Shown here: positions 12,263 to 22,160 of the stretch, in pieces | Numbering within the stretch: position 1 is the first letter of the stretch | How the letters are laid out: each line of letters begins with the position of its first letter | Source: Neoscytalidium dimidiatum | Taxonomy: Eukaryota; Ascomycota; Dothideomycetes; Botryosphaeriales; Botryosphaeriaceae | Assembly: GCA_037367355.1 (NCBI GenBank) | Contig: CM074704.1 | Location: 558,001-622,000, forward strand | DNA length: 64,000 bases | Reading direction: 5' to 3' | Position numbers and translations under genes: made by a program | The notes under the pieces: model-generated | Databases searched by the model: none | Told to the model about the DNA's origin: nothing | What the model saw: the letters and a program-made list of their open reading frames with translations, nothing else

Positions 12263-12811
12263 ATGTCAAAACAACAACAACAACAACAACAACAACCGGC
12301 CCCCTCCCCCCTCTACGCCAAGCTCCACGCCCTGGCCCACGCCCACGCCGTCCCCGACTCCTTCGACCACATCATGGCCATCCGCGCCCCGCACGCCCGC
12401 CACGCCTGGGGCCACACCGGCCACCTGGTCGCCCGCAACCCCAAGCTCGGCGACGTCATGGACAACGCCGGCTTCGCCGCGCACCTCAGGTCGACGGGGC
12501 GCTACGTCGACGGCGCGCGGCCGCCCGTCGCGCACGACGTGGCCGTCGACGAGCGCGCGCGCAAGGCCGTCGTGCGCATGAGCTACTTCCTGCGCGCGCG
12601 GGGCGGCGACGGCGAGGTCGTCGAGCAGGAGTTGGTGTGGTGGCTGGGGTTTACGGACGGCGGGGAGGACGGCAGCGCGGGCGTGTTGATCGAGGAGAGC
12701 GTCGAGTATGTCGATGCGGCGGCGAGTGCGCGGTTGGGGACGCTGGTGCGCGCGGTGCACGGGGAGGTGGCGGATGATGTGAGGGGCGGGATTACGTTGA
12801 AGGAGGGCTGA
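12263..12811 (+). CDS. Small NTF2/SnoaL-like protein
   Basis: A single exon of 182 aa. I chose the ATG at 12263 because it starts MSK followed by a run of eight glutamines (CAA repeats) and sits after a leader; the frame is open further upstream to 12056 but crosses an A17 tract. After the Gln/Pro tail, the pattern YAKLHALAHAHAVPDSFDHI, ARHAWGHTG, FAAHLRSTGRYVDG, ARKAVVRMSYFLRARG, EESVEYVDAAASARLGTLV resembles fungal NTF2-like (SnoaL/DUF4440-type) proteins with an alpha helix, a curved sheet and a closing helix. Such proteins can be small-molecule isomerases, cyclases or binding proteins, so no reaction can be given. The coding part is strongly GC-rich in third positions, which supports it being translated. 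A T18 run follows the stop. Confidence 0.6.
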   Translation: MSKQQQQQQQQPAPSPLYAKLHALAHAHAVPDSFDHIMAIRAPHARHAWGHTGHLVARNPKLGDVMDNAGFAAHLRSTGRYVDGARPPVAHDVAVDERARKAVVRMSYFLRARGGDGEVVEQELVWWLGFTDGGEDGSAGVLIEESVEYVDAAASARLGTLVRAVHGEVADDVRGGITLKEG

Positions 12812-14150
12812 GGTTGGCTGGTTTTTTTTTTTTTTTTTTTGGTCTTGATTTTCGTTGCATTTGATTTCATGGACACGGCGGAGCGTTACGGAGCGGCATC
12901 CTTGGCGGACAGCGAAAGTTTGGCTGTCTTTCTTGAATTTTTCTCCAGCTAGTGGTTAGTCGGCAAACATTTTTCAAGTGGACGAGAAAGAGGCAAAGGC
13001 ATATGACGGTCAAAAACGGAGTCTACCCCGTCTAACGCATTCCTTACGCCTTACGCCTTACGCCAAATGCCCCATTCACCACTGAAGCGGTATGTCAAAC
13101 TTCGGGAAAAGCGTCCCATTCCCACGTCAAGGAGGTGCTATCTAACCATCTTCAGGCCCAGAAGTAGAGATGTTTCGCTACTACATACTGCAATCTAGTT
13201 ACTGCAGTCTAATAGTATATTTCATCCTAGAGTTGATCCCCCGTCAATGACCTCTGAATAACAAGTCCTGAACAAGAAAATAAGAATGAGACGGTAACAG
13301 GGAGATTCTACTGAGGGTGGCAGGGCGGGAGTCTTGATGTGGCCGCGAGGGCCGTGGCTTCCGACATCAGGGATCCGAAAAGCAAACGCATCTGCAATCG
13401 GAATGGATAAAGATAGAATTCTATGACTTTTTGAGTCTTGTTTCAAGAAGCCTCCGGATAATGGCTACTCTTCTTATTCTGTATATCTCTCGGAGGGCCT
13501 GGCAATGACCGCCTGGGTTTGGAAAGTGCTTCAAAATAAGTTTGCTTTCTAAAGGGCACAGATAGGAGATTAAAGGATCCCGTTTTGGAGGCTACTAGGG
13601 ACTCTAGATAAAGTGGAAAGATAATTGTTTCATATGTAGGCAGCAATGAGGCGGAGCAGAGCACAGTTGTGGATCACAGTCAGCACGACTTTGGCCCCCA
13701 TTATTCGCTCCTCTTTAGCAGCTTACCTGCAGATCACTAGTGCAAAACAAGAAAAGCGCAGTGTCACCGATACTTGAACCGCCGGGAATTTTGGATTTCG
13801 TCCTCTCTAAGCTATGTCTTACCCATCCTTTGTCAACTGCTTGCAACAGAAGGTCAACACCATTTTGCCGCCCGTGCCGCTTCCCTCAGCACCGGTAAAA
13901 CCCACGATCTTAACACTTAGCGTGCTGTTCACAACGCCATCAGAGGCTCATTAATGATGAAACCGCATGCTGGATTATGGGTCTCGGGCGGCCTCCTGGT
14001 GAGGCTGTGTTGAGGCCTGCTAACTTTTATCGGTGCGAGCACCACCCCTTTTACTTCGGTTGATTTCTGGACCTGTATCAACAACACTATAAGACCATGT
14101 AGTCTTCTCAGCAAATATTCCTAATTCAAGACTACAGATTATACGTCAAA
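12812..14150. other. Intergenic, no gene seen
   Basis: More than 1.3 kb without a supported gene. There is a T18 run near 12822-12839 and a threefold direct repeat CCTTACG near 13043-13064. Confidence 0.5.
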
Positions 14151-15893
14151 ATGCCTGGCTGGCTTCCGGAGAGGAAAAGAGAAAAGGAGAACCCCAGGCC
14201 CTCGAAACAAGCAACCAGGTCATCCAAGGAATTCCCGAAACAACCCCAAACCAAAAATACCGAAATATCAAACAAGAGAATATTCTACCACAGCGCATTG
14301 GACCACTCAACAGCCACGATCCGTGTAGTCTCTGTCCTCCCTTCGAGCCGCAAGGAACCCATACGTTGCACGCTGCATGCCGTCCCGCTCTCCTCCACAG
14401 AATACAGCTGCCTCTCGTACCGTTGGGGCGCCGACGACGACGAACCTACCCGCGGTGCGGGACCCGAAATCGAGCTCGACGGTGCGCCCTTCGCCATCCA
14501 CCAGAACCTCTGGGACTTCCTGGACGAGGTGCGGCGGCGCAAGAAGAAGAAGAGCGCCATCGCGGCCAAACCCCCGGCACTATTCTGGATCGACGCGCTC
14601 TGCATCGACCAGCGCAACGTGGCCGAGAAGAACCACCAGGTCCAGCTAATGGGCGAGATCTACGCGCAGGCGGCCAGCGTGCTGATCTGGCTAGGGAAAG
14701 GGACGAAGGCGAGCCGCGCGACGGTCGCGTACGTCCAGCGCGAGAGCGACGCGGCCAAGGGCGGCGGCGGCGGGCCGCGGGGCGCCACGATCAGGAAGGT
14801 GGCCCTGGGCATGCTGGAGCGGACGGCGCCAGCGACGTTCGAGAGGTGCTTCGGGCAGACGGCGTACAGCCGGGAGCTGTGGCGCAGCTTCGCGCGCATC
14901 TGCGAGAACGAGTACTGGCGGCGGGCGTGGATCCTGCAGGAGGTGCTGCTCGCCCGCACGCGCGTCGTCCTCGTGGGCGACAGGGCCATGGACTGGGCCG
15001 CCTTCGTGGCCTTCATCCCGCGCGCCCTCCACGGCGAGTTCGAGCGGCAGGCCCGTCGCTTCAGCTCCCGGCTGGCGCGCAGCCCCGCCTACTCGATCGT
15101 GCGCATGGCGGGCAAGGGGGATGAGGAGGGGTCGTGGCGGGCGCAGAGCCTGAGCACGCTGCTACCCGCGCACGCCTCGCTGGGCTGCCGCGACCCGCGC
15201 GACCGCATCTACTCGCTGCTTTCGCTGTGCGAGGAGCGCGGGGAGCTGATGGCCGACTACGGCATGGACCGCATCCAGCTCTTCTTCCGCGCCGTCTCGG
15301 CTTGCAAGAAGCCGCCCAACTTCGTTGTCTTCGCCCACCGCCTGGCCAAGAGTCTGGAGATTGATATGGACGACCTGGAGGGCATGGAAGACGAGGACGA
15401 CGCGCCGTACGTCGAGTTCCGCGTTGTGTCGTTGCCCGCCATCGAGCCCCTTCCAGAGCCGCACCCGGCGTGGGAGTCCAGCTGCAGGTACACGGACTCG
15501 ATCTTCCAGCCGCCGTGGTACCAAAAGGGCGACCGGGTCTGCTTCCTCGACGAGAGCGAAATCAACGTGCCGCTCAACCTGCTCTTCAGGCGCTCGCCGG
15601 ACGAGACGACCTGGCACTATTGCGGTGAGGCGAGGGGCAGCTGGGAGCCTTGGGGACGCCACTGGCCGCGGCTCGACCAGCGGGACGAACTTCTCTCCAA
15701 AACGACCCTTCAGCCACTTGATCCCTCCGACCGCTTCAGAAACTACGGGGGCCGCGAGCGCTCGTGGACGGTGCGGTTCCCGCGGGTGACCTTCCTGAGG
15801 TTCTTGATCAGGGAGGCCGAGTGCCTCCGCCATCACGAGTCCAGGTTCCCGGCCTACGGCTACTACGGCTACCGCTTTTGTAATAATATGTGA
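14151..15893 (+). CDS. HET-domain protein, 580 aa
   Basis: An intronless, GC-rich frame of 580 aa with a canonical N-terminal HET (heterokaryon incompatibility) domain. Visible blocks are YSCLSYRWG (about residue 84, the LSYxWG box), PALFWIDALCIDQRN (about 143-157), VQLMGEIYAQAASVLIWLG, and RRAWILQEVLLAR (about 256-268, the RAWxxQE box), followed by LGCRDPRDRIYSLLSLC. HET domains trigger cell death after fusion of unlike hyphae when activated by partner proteins; many genomic copies have no proven partner. The region after the domain, with an acidic patch near residue 410 (DDLEGMEDEDD), shows no further known module. The N-terminal 40 residues are Lys/Glu/Pro-rich. No NLR or STAND gene is adjacent that could be a partner. 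HET identity is certain; role in incompatibility is inferred from family only. Confidence 0.92.
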   Translation: MPGWLPERKREKENPRPSKQATRSSKEFPKQPQTKNTEISNKRIFYHSALDHSTATIRVVSVLPSSRKEPIRCTLHAVPLSSTEYSCLSYRWGADDDEPTRGAGPEIELDGAPFAIHQNLWDFLDEVRRRKKKKSAIAAKPPALFWIDALCIDQRNVAEKNHQVQLMGEIYAQAASVLIWLGKGTKASRATVAYVQRESDAAKGGGGGPRGATIRKVALGMLERTAPATFERCFGQTAYSRELWRSFARICENEYWRRAWILQEVLLARTRVVLVGDRAMDWAAFVAFIPRALHGEFERQARRFSSRLARSPAYSIVRMAGKGDEEGSWRAQSLSTLLPAHASLGCRDPRDRIYSLLSLCEERGELMADYGMDRIQLFFRAVSACKKPPNFVVFAHRLAKSLEIDMDDLEGMEDEDDAPYVEFRVVSLPAIEPLPEPHPAWESSCRYTDSIFQPPWYQKGDRVCFLDESEINVPLNLLFRRSPDETTWHYCGEARGSWEPWGRHWPRLDQRDELLSKTTLQPLDPSDRFRNYGGRERSWTVRFPRVTFLRFLIREAECLRHHESRFPAYGYYGYRFCNNM

Positions 15894-16461
15894 GAACACC
15901 TTGCGAGAAGATTCTGCAAATATGGTGAGCCCGGTGCTGCACCGAGCAACGAGAGGTTGGATTTCGCTGGGGATCATTTGGGGCGCCGCGTAGTTGTTTC
16001 TCTACCTAAACACTCTTCGTTACATTCTCACTATTAATACCCCGCCGGTGTACCCAGCCGTTATATAATGTTTAATACAGTAATCAATATTCCATAAAGC
16101 TCTGAGCTGGCTGTTACTTTCACCCAATTCCCTAATGCAACGCAGACATGATTAATGTGCATAATCAGCAACGTTATCAAGCGTTCAGTTGGGATGATAC
16201 ATCTGAAGCTAGTAGAGATCTTTTCACTCCCTTGACACTGTTATAATGAGTTGTGCTTACAAGACTAGCGAATGAACGCTAGTTCAGGCATGACAGGAGG
16301 CAAAGGCTTAAGGTTCAGTCAACGCTGGCCGACGGGTTTAGAGGGAAATTTTCACCACGGTCGACCGCTTTCACAAACAAGTGGGAAGATCCCCAGCGAC
16401 CACAGCCTCCTCAGCAAACCCGAAGCAACACAGCATGCTCAACCACCCTCCTACAAAGAGA
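15894..16461. other. Intergenic, no gene seen
   Basis: Moderately AT-rich stretch between the HET gene and the dead dehydrogenase. No coding or RNA feature is supported. Confidence 0.5.
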
Positions 16462-17619
16462 TCACAAGTCGGACTTCTGGCCGACCATCTCCTCGCTGAG
16501 TTTCCACAGCCTCTCTGCGTGGAAAGAGTTCCGAGCCCAAGGGCTGACCAGTTCACAGCTAGCAATTTTGCCGTCCGCCAAGTCCTTGGCATCATCCTCT
16601 GCACACGCTTGGAGCCAGTTACAGCTGCAAATAGCATTTTCAGGAGCGGAAACATCCTCTCAAGATAATCCGCAAACGCCGCAACCATGTGCGTCACCGT
16701 ATCCTGATCGTGATCCTTGAACTTGATCTTCTGAACGTGGTCTGGGAAGCCCAGGAAACTGCCCACGCGGCTGCGATAGATCCCACTATCATTCCGTGAC
16801 CGTCAGCGGCTATCCAACAACTTTAAAGAAGAAGAGGAAGAAGAAGAAAGCATCAGGAGGTAGAAAGAGCCCCTGAAAGAACCAGAAATTGAAAAAGAAA
16901 AAAGAGAGAAAAAGAACAGAAATTTACGCATATTCGGAGCATCATCGCTCTGCATATCAACATGCTTCCCCAAATTTGTCATGATCCCACCACGACACAG
17001 ACTGTAGGCCCGCACCCCCTCATCCCCAGCTTCTCCGCCAAGCTCCATGCGTACAGCACGTTCGCCGTCTTCACTTGGCCGTGCGCGCGCCACTTGTCGT
17101 ACTCCTCGCCGCCCGCGAACCCCGGGCCAGGGAACCTCACAGCGCCTCGCTGCTCACCACGACGACGCGGGGACATTCACCAGCCGTCAGCATCCCGGGG
17201 ACGATCAGGCTGCCGACGACGAAGTGCGCGAGGTGGCAGATGCCGAACTAACTCTCAAAGCCGTCGGCCGTGCACTATGGTGTGGGGATACGCCATGATG
17301 CGGGCGTTCAGGACAGGGACGTCGATGACGACGCCCCTCGTCCTGCTGCATACGGACCTTTTTGCCGCGGCGGCGCGGGCGGACGCGGGGTCGACGAGGA
17401 CGGAGCGGATGGGGACGGCCGGGTTGAGCTTGCGTGCCGCGGCGGCCGCCGTGGCGTCGATGGCGGTCTGCGTGCGGGAGGCGAGGATTCTCGACGAACT
17501 TCGAGCCCGGGCTATTGGGTGTTTACGCCCGTGATGAGGATGGTCTTGCCGCGGATCTGCGCGGAGAGGTCTTTGGCTACCTGCGTGGCTGTGGTCTCCG
17601 CGTTGTAGGGAGGTGCTAT
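16462..17619 (-). pseudogene. Decayed short-chain dehydrogenase/reductase
   Basis: Pieces of a retinol-dehydrogenase-like SDR occur in order in shifting minus-strand frames: PPYNAETTATQVAKDL and IRGKTILITGV (the nucleotide fold, about 17619-17525), ILASRTQTAIDATAAA and VLVDPAS, then VLNARIMAYPHT (NAG-type motif altered), LESQFGICHLAHFVVGSLIV, GFAGGEEYDKWRAHGQVKTA with the YxxxK-type element displaced to W, LAEKLGDEGVRAYSLCRGGI, KIKFKDHDQDTVTHMVAAFA, and a C-terminal ERLWKLSEEMVGQKSDL ending at 16462. The frame shifts several times and has a stop after GVNTQ near 17517. The codon at the expected start is ATA (17619) rather than ATG. A possible relic intron lies near 16800-16930. No intact enzyme can be made. 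Confidence 0.8.
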
Positions 17620-18470
17620 TTTGCAAAAAAAAAAAAAAAGTGGATCGATAAGTGACGGAGGGTTGGCGTTTGTAGGTGTTGAGAAGGCCGAGTGGTGAAG
17701 CGGGGGATGCTGGGATATCTACCGGAATGATTGAGACAGAGGCGGAGGGTTTATATGTTTGCCAAAGTTGCAGTCAATTGTGCCGCTTGGGAGCGAGAGT
17801 AATTGCTAAATGACTGAATTGGGCCGCGGCGAGGGGAAAGCTGGAACGAATATACTGCTGGTCGGTATTTACAAGCAAACGGACCGAGCGTCAACCACAA
17901 TTCGAAGATCTAACTTCGAACATCCGCAGAGAATGGAGTTAATCATCCTATCGTATTGCAATAAATATAGCTAATGTCCGGCCGGGTTGTTCCGGACTCT
18001 ACATTGCAGCAAAATTACAGGGAGTTGGGCCACTTGGAGTATGCAAAGCACGACTAATCCCTGTCGCTTGCGGATCCACGGCGGAAAGCCTTGCTATTGG
18101 CTGCATTACTAACCCAATGAAGACTACACACCTTCGTCTTTACAGCAGTATCTTTCAGAACCACTATCTAGGCTTGAGGCCGCCTCTTTCTTTTCAGCAT
18201 TTTCATATAGATGGCAGTCCAGGAACATTAAGACGAAACCACAACACAAATAAGAAAAAGGATGGAGAATGCGCAAGGTATGACTTGGCCGCCACGTTTG
18301 TTTTCATCGGATGGCCTCCTTTGCATCCAAATACAAGCAATCCAAAGAGAGACCTGAACTTCTGTCAGTGTCTTGGAATCAACAAATATTGAATGGGGAA
18401 AACGTATCGACCTACTTTGTCTCCTGATCTTGACCGCTCATTGCGTATCTTGCCTGGAGTACAGTACAAG
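17620..18470. other. Intergenic, no gene seen
   Basis: It begins with an A14 run near 17625. The remaining 800 bases contain only short unsupported frames and form the 3' flank of the minus-strand HET gene. Confidence 0.5.
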
Positions 18471-21017
18471 CTAAGCCAAATAGACCGTCCTAAACTCCCG
18501 TTTTGCCTTCACCCACTTCGTCAAGAACACCCAGCCGATGCTGATCCGCCGCGCGACAGGCCCATCCCATTCAGCCAGCATCACATTAACGATCGGAATC
18601 TGTGCCATCACGTTGCCGTCCCGATCCGCGAACGACAAGTCCAGCCCCTCCGGCCTCAGCGTTCTGCAAGCAGACTCAGCTTCTTCAACGGACGGTTTAC
18701 AAATCGGGCTCTGGATCTTGCTGTAAATTGCTCTGTAATCCCGAAATACTTTCAGCAATTCTACGTCGTGGGTGAAAACTTCTTCCAACTCGTAGAAAAT
18801 GCACTCATCGTTGAGGTAGCTGATCGACAGCGCCATTAGCTCGTGACCTGACTTTGCAAGACGAGTGATGCGACTTATTATCGTGTTCTTGTTGTCGAGG
18901 TAGATCAGGCCAACAGCTCTGCCGTCGTCATCAAGGACTCGCACGTGCGGTATGATATTGTAGCGAGGGGGGTCCAAGAGGCCGAAGCTACATATTTGAA
19001 CGCGTCCTTTCAATGTGCTTGGAGATAGCTTCGTCTCAACTTCCGTCTCTGATAACCACTCTGGCAAATCCGGCATCATCCCTCTGAGACTTCGCTTCTC
19101 GAGGCCCTGGCAGGAGCCCGACAAGCCCTTAACGTCTGCGTCGAACTCATCAAACGTAGACTCTTCCAGGAAACCCATCGGCCATTCAGTCTCAACGCAG
19201 CCATGGCTCCAAGCGATCGCGAGTGGGAGAACTAAGGAGTGGGGCCGCAGTATGATGTCGCAAAGTCCCTTTCTATCACTCGAAATTTTAGTTAGCCTTG
19301 GGCCTCCAGTTCGTGGTCTCCGAATCCAGAAATACTGCGAAGATGGGTCATAGTCAATGTAACTATCCTTGTGAATATTCACAAAAGCTGGACATGGTTT
19401 GTGGTTCCCCTCCAGGTACTTCCAAGCCACGAGCGAACCAGCGAATTCGTTGTCGCTCATAAACATGCTTATCTGACCAACGATTGATGACCATGACCAG
19501 CTAGGAAGTAGTACTTTATCCGAGGTCCTAAGGCTCTGGGGTTTATTGCAAGACCAGAGGAGTGCCCGGTCGAAATATTGGCGCGGAAGTCCGTAGAATA
19601 ACCCCTGATTATCCTTGAAAATGGCGGCCGGTATAGCTGAAAAGGCGTCGTATACATCGGAAGGATAACTAAGCTCCCGGCTTGTGAACTCTCGCAAATG
19701 TTTGATGAAGTTGATAAAGTCCCAGCTATTTTCGGATTGACTCTTGTTACTAAACCGTTGGTAATTCTCATACAGAAAACACTCTGTCTGAGAATAGCTG
19801 TCGCCCATGCAGTCAAAGAAGGCTTGTGTATGGCTCAGGTACAGTATTCTCCTTGCCAGGATATATTCTTGGTATGTCCAAGCGCGGGTATTCCAGATAC
19901 AATCTTCAAGAACTGCCCGCACACTGGGAACACCATTCATGAAAATTATACCATCAATCTGTACGGATTGTTGCATTCTTGGATGCCTGGGCCGGATACC
20001 TGGTATACCGTCGTCCATGGTACAATCCGGGACCGCGATGACTAAGTGAGCAGAGGCGAATATTGCTGCCATTTCTCCAATTTGTTGATGCTTGTGGTGA
20101 TTGTCATCCTGTATGATGCACAGCCGATCCACCCATAAATACCTTTCGCCAAGGTGAATACAGACTTGAATCGCGTCTTCAATAGTTGCTGGAAGGTTAG
20201 TAGCTTTGATGCCACCATCTCTTTCCAGTTCTTTTATGTTCGACCGCAAAGCAGCAGTTTTGGTTGGATCAGGGTTTGGGCCCCAAACGTAACTCAAAGC
20301 TACGAATCGGCAGTTGTGGTTTATCGACATGACCCGCCGTCTTCGAACGTCGATTAATCGAATGTGCTTTGGTCTGGCCAGATAAGTTCTGTCGCATTCA
20401 ACATGTCGTGTCGAGCATCTATCAACCCAATGCTTGACTTCTCCCCACTGAACTGTGGCTCCTATTCCGGAACTTGGGATGCCATCTCCCGAAACAAGTG
20501 GCTGAATGATGCCCGAAGATAGTAGCTGATCATCTAAAACAATCAAATTAAGATTTATATAAGGCAAACTGAAATTTTTGACCAAATTGCGGCCGAGAAT
20601 TTCGATTTGATCGATGAATTCGGCTTGAGAGAGCTTCTTTGAATAGCGTGGTGAATTTACCCTCGCGGAATGTTGTATGAGTTTACAGAATGCGCACTTC
20701 TCTGGGAACTCGATCTCTTTGCCCATCACTATTTTTAGAAGGGCGAAACCGTTCTGCCAACGCGATGGCTTTTGCTTGTCGATTTGTGCATATGGGTTCC
20801 ATTTGCAGAAGAATACGTGTCGCAGTCGCAAGTGTCGACAGAATGAGCAAAGCTGTTCGTCTTTCCAGGTTGATTCTTGGCAAGTCGAGCATTCTCCATG
20901 AAAAATAGTCGATACTTCTATCGATGATTGGGTAACCCGATCGTAGGATACAGCCTTGATGTTTTGACAAAAAAAGCACGTGGCATCGGGGGAACGTTCT
21001 AAAGGTGCTTGAGCCAT
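18471..21017 (-). CDS. HET-domain protein with CxxC-rich N-terminus, 848 aa
   Basis: An intronless minus-strand frame. I use the ATG at 21017 (MAQAPLER); the frame is open to an ATG at 21167, which would add 50 residues without motif. The N-terminus carries four CxxC pairs, C14/C17, C43/C46, C57/C60 and C108/C111, plus His67 and Cys71, suggestive of a metal-binding module. A HET domain follows from about residue 235: FVALSYVWG, LPATIEDAIQVCIHLGERYL, WVDRLCIIQDD, GEMAAIFASAHLVIAV and NTRAWTYQEYILARRILYLS. Then come FTSRELSYPSDVYDAFSAI and LLPSWSWSSIVGQISMF, typical of the region C-terminal to HET. The last 200 residues have no known module. Codon use is visibly less GC-rich than in the first HET gene. 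A dead paralogue of the same layout lies 5 kb downstream on the same strand. A role in self/non-self death reactions is inferred from the family. Confidence 0.9.
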   Translation of the reverse strand: MAQAPLERSPDATCFFCQNIKAVSYDRVTQSSIEVSTIFHGECSTCQESTWKDEQLCSFCRHLRLRHVFFCKWNPYAQIDKQKPSRWQNGFALLKIVMGKEIEFPEKCAFCKLIQHSARVNSPRYSKKLSQAEFIDQIEILGRNLVKNFSLPYINLNLIVLDDQLLSSGIIQPLVSGDGIPSSGIGATVQWGEVKHWVDRCSTRHVECDRTYLARPKHIRLIDVRRRRVMSINHNCRFVALSYVWGPNPDPTKTAALRSNIKELERDGGIKATNLPATIEDAIQVCIHLGERYLWVDRLCIIQDDNHHKHQQIGEMAAIFASAHLVIAVPDCTMDDGIPGIRPRHPRMQQSVQIDGIIFMNGVPSVRAVLEDCIWNTRAWTYQEYILARRILYLSHTQAFFDCMGDSYSQTECFLYENYQRFSNKSQSENSWDFINFIKHLREFTSRELSYPSDVYDAFSAIPAAIFKDNQGLFYGLPRQYFDRALLWSCNKPQSLRTSDKVLLPSWSWSSIVGQISMFMSDNEFAGSLVAWKYLEGNHKPCPAFVNIHKDSYIDYDPSSQYFWIRRPRTGGPRLTKISSDRKGLCDIILRPHSLVLPLAIAWSHGCVETEWPMGFLEESTFDEFDADVKGLSGSCQGLEKRSLRGMMPDLPEWLSETEVETKLSPSTLKGRVQICSFGLLDPPRYNIIPHVRVLDDDGRAVGLIYLDNKNTIISRITRLAKSGHELMALSISYLNDECIFYELEEVFTHDVELLKVFRDYRAIYSKIQSPICKPSVEEAESACRTLRPEGLDLSFADRDGNVMAQIPIVNVMLAEWDGPVARRISIGWVFLTKWVKAKREFRTVYLA

Positions 21018-22160
21018 TGGTCCAACCGGGCAGAGAAAGATAGAAGCACGTGCTTGGAGAGATATGGCTTCCGGAAGTAGTGGTGATGGAAAGCTTTTGG
21101 GGATCAAGGTCCTGTTCCTGCGAGGAGAATGCGGGACGGAGAGAACAAGGCTGCGAATCGTCAACAATATATAGGCAAGTGTGAGCTACAGCAAGCGGGG
21201 CAGAAACGCAGCTGCCCAAGGCATATTTTACTGTCATGCGGATCATGCAAGGCTGCTCGTTCACGAGAACAGCTCGGACGTAAACGATGCTGACTGCAGA
21301 TGGACACTGCCACTGTGCAACCCAGCGATAGGCAGACAGACCCCCAGGCCAATTCTAAGCTTCAGCCTGACATTTCCACCTGATTTAGGATGATAGCAGG
21401 AAATGCAGATGCAGCCCTCAGCTCGACAATATTGCACACATTCAAAGTCGAATTCCAATTATTCTTCAAAACTACCTTACCCTACCTCAAGCCACCCCAG
21501 CACACGGCTGCACCCAGCTTGCTCATCCACAGCACCAAGGATATCGCTAACGCAACGCACTCGAACAAATCGAAAAACAAGAGCGCTGTCCATCAACCCC
21601 GTCTCCATGCCCGCCGGATGCTCGAACGCCGGAGAAAATAAAAACCTCGTAAGGACGAATGGGTGAAAGCCCCTAGTAGGACTCTCTCCATAGGAAACTG
21701 GAGAAGGTATCCCACAAACGTACGAATAAAAGAAGAAGACGAATTAAGAGCAAGAAAAAGAAAATAAAATGCCGAAATGTACGACGCCAACCATGAGTGA
21801 ATATGCATCTCCCGCACGCGTACATGCGAATATCGAAGCATGATGGGAGGAGATGATGGAGAGAGGGAAGGGATGTGGGACGGAGAGATGTCATAGTGTT
21901 GGAAACCCCCCAAAGAAAAAAGAATCTATCCAAATCAGCACGGGTCCGCTGCAGGAGAAGAAACATGCCATCTCCAACCATCGTTACCTTTTATCGTGTT
22001 ATGCCGCGATCGTGCCACTTTTCATCCACACACGCTTGCTCCATCCGAAGTCTGCCTTGTGCGCCTCGCCTCGTAACCCCAACGGCCCACGTTTCGCAAG
22101 ACGAACGGATATCCCGTTCCGAGCCCGTCTGCCCTTGACTACATATGATATCCTTCACCC
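21018..22160. other. Intergenic, no gene seen
   Basis: Upstream of the HET gene and downstream of the Ser-rich membrane protein gene, both on the minus strand. Short frames only; nothing recognisable. Confidence 0.45.

Noticed and set aside
13760..13800. Possible tRNA T-arm on minus (GGTTCAAGTATC)
   Set aside because: Flanking bases do not pair as a T-stem and no acceptor or anticodon arm is present.
16371..16766. 131-codon minus frame as an independent gene
   Set aside because: Its first part is the KIKFKDHDQ block of the decayed SDR and it then leaves the true frame, so it is a pseudogene piece.
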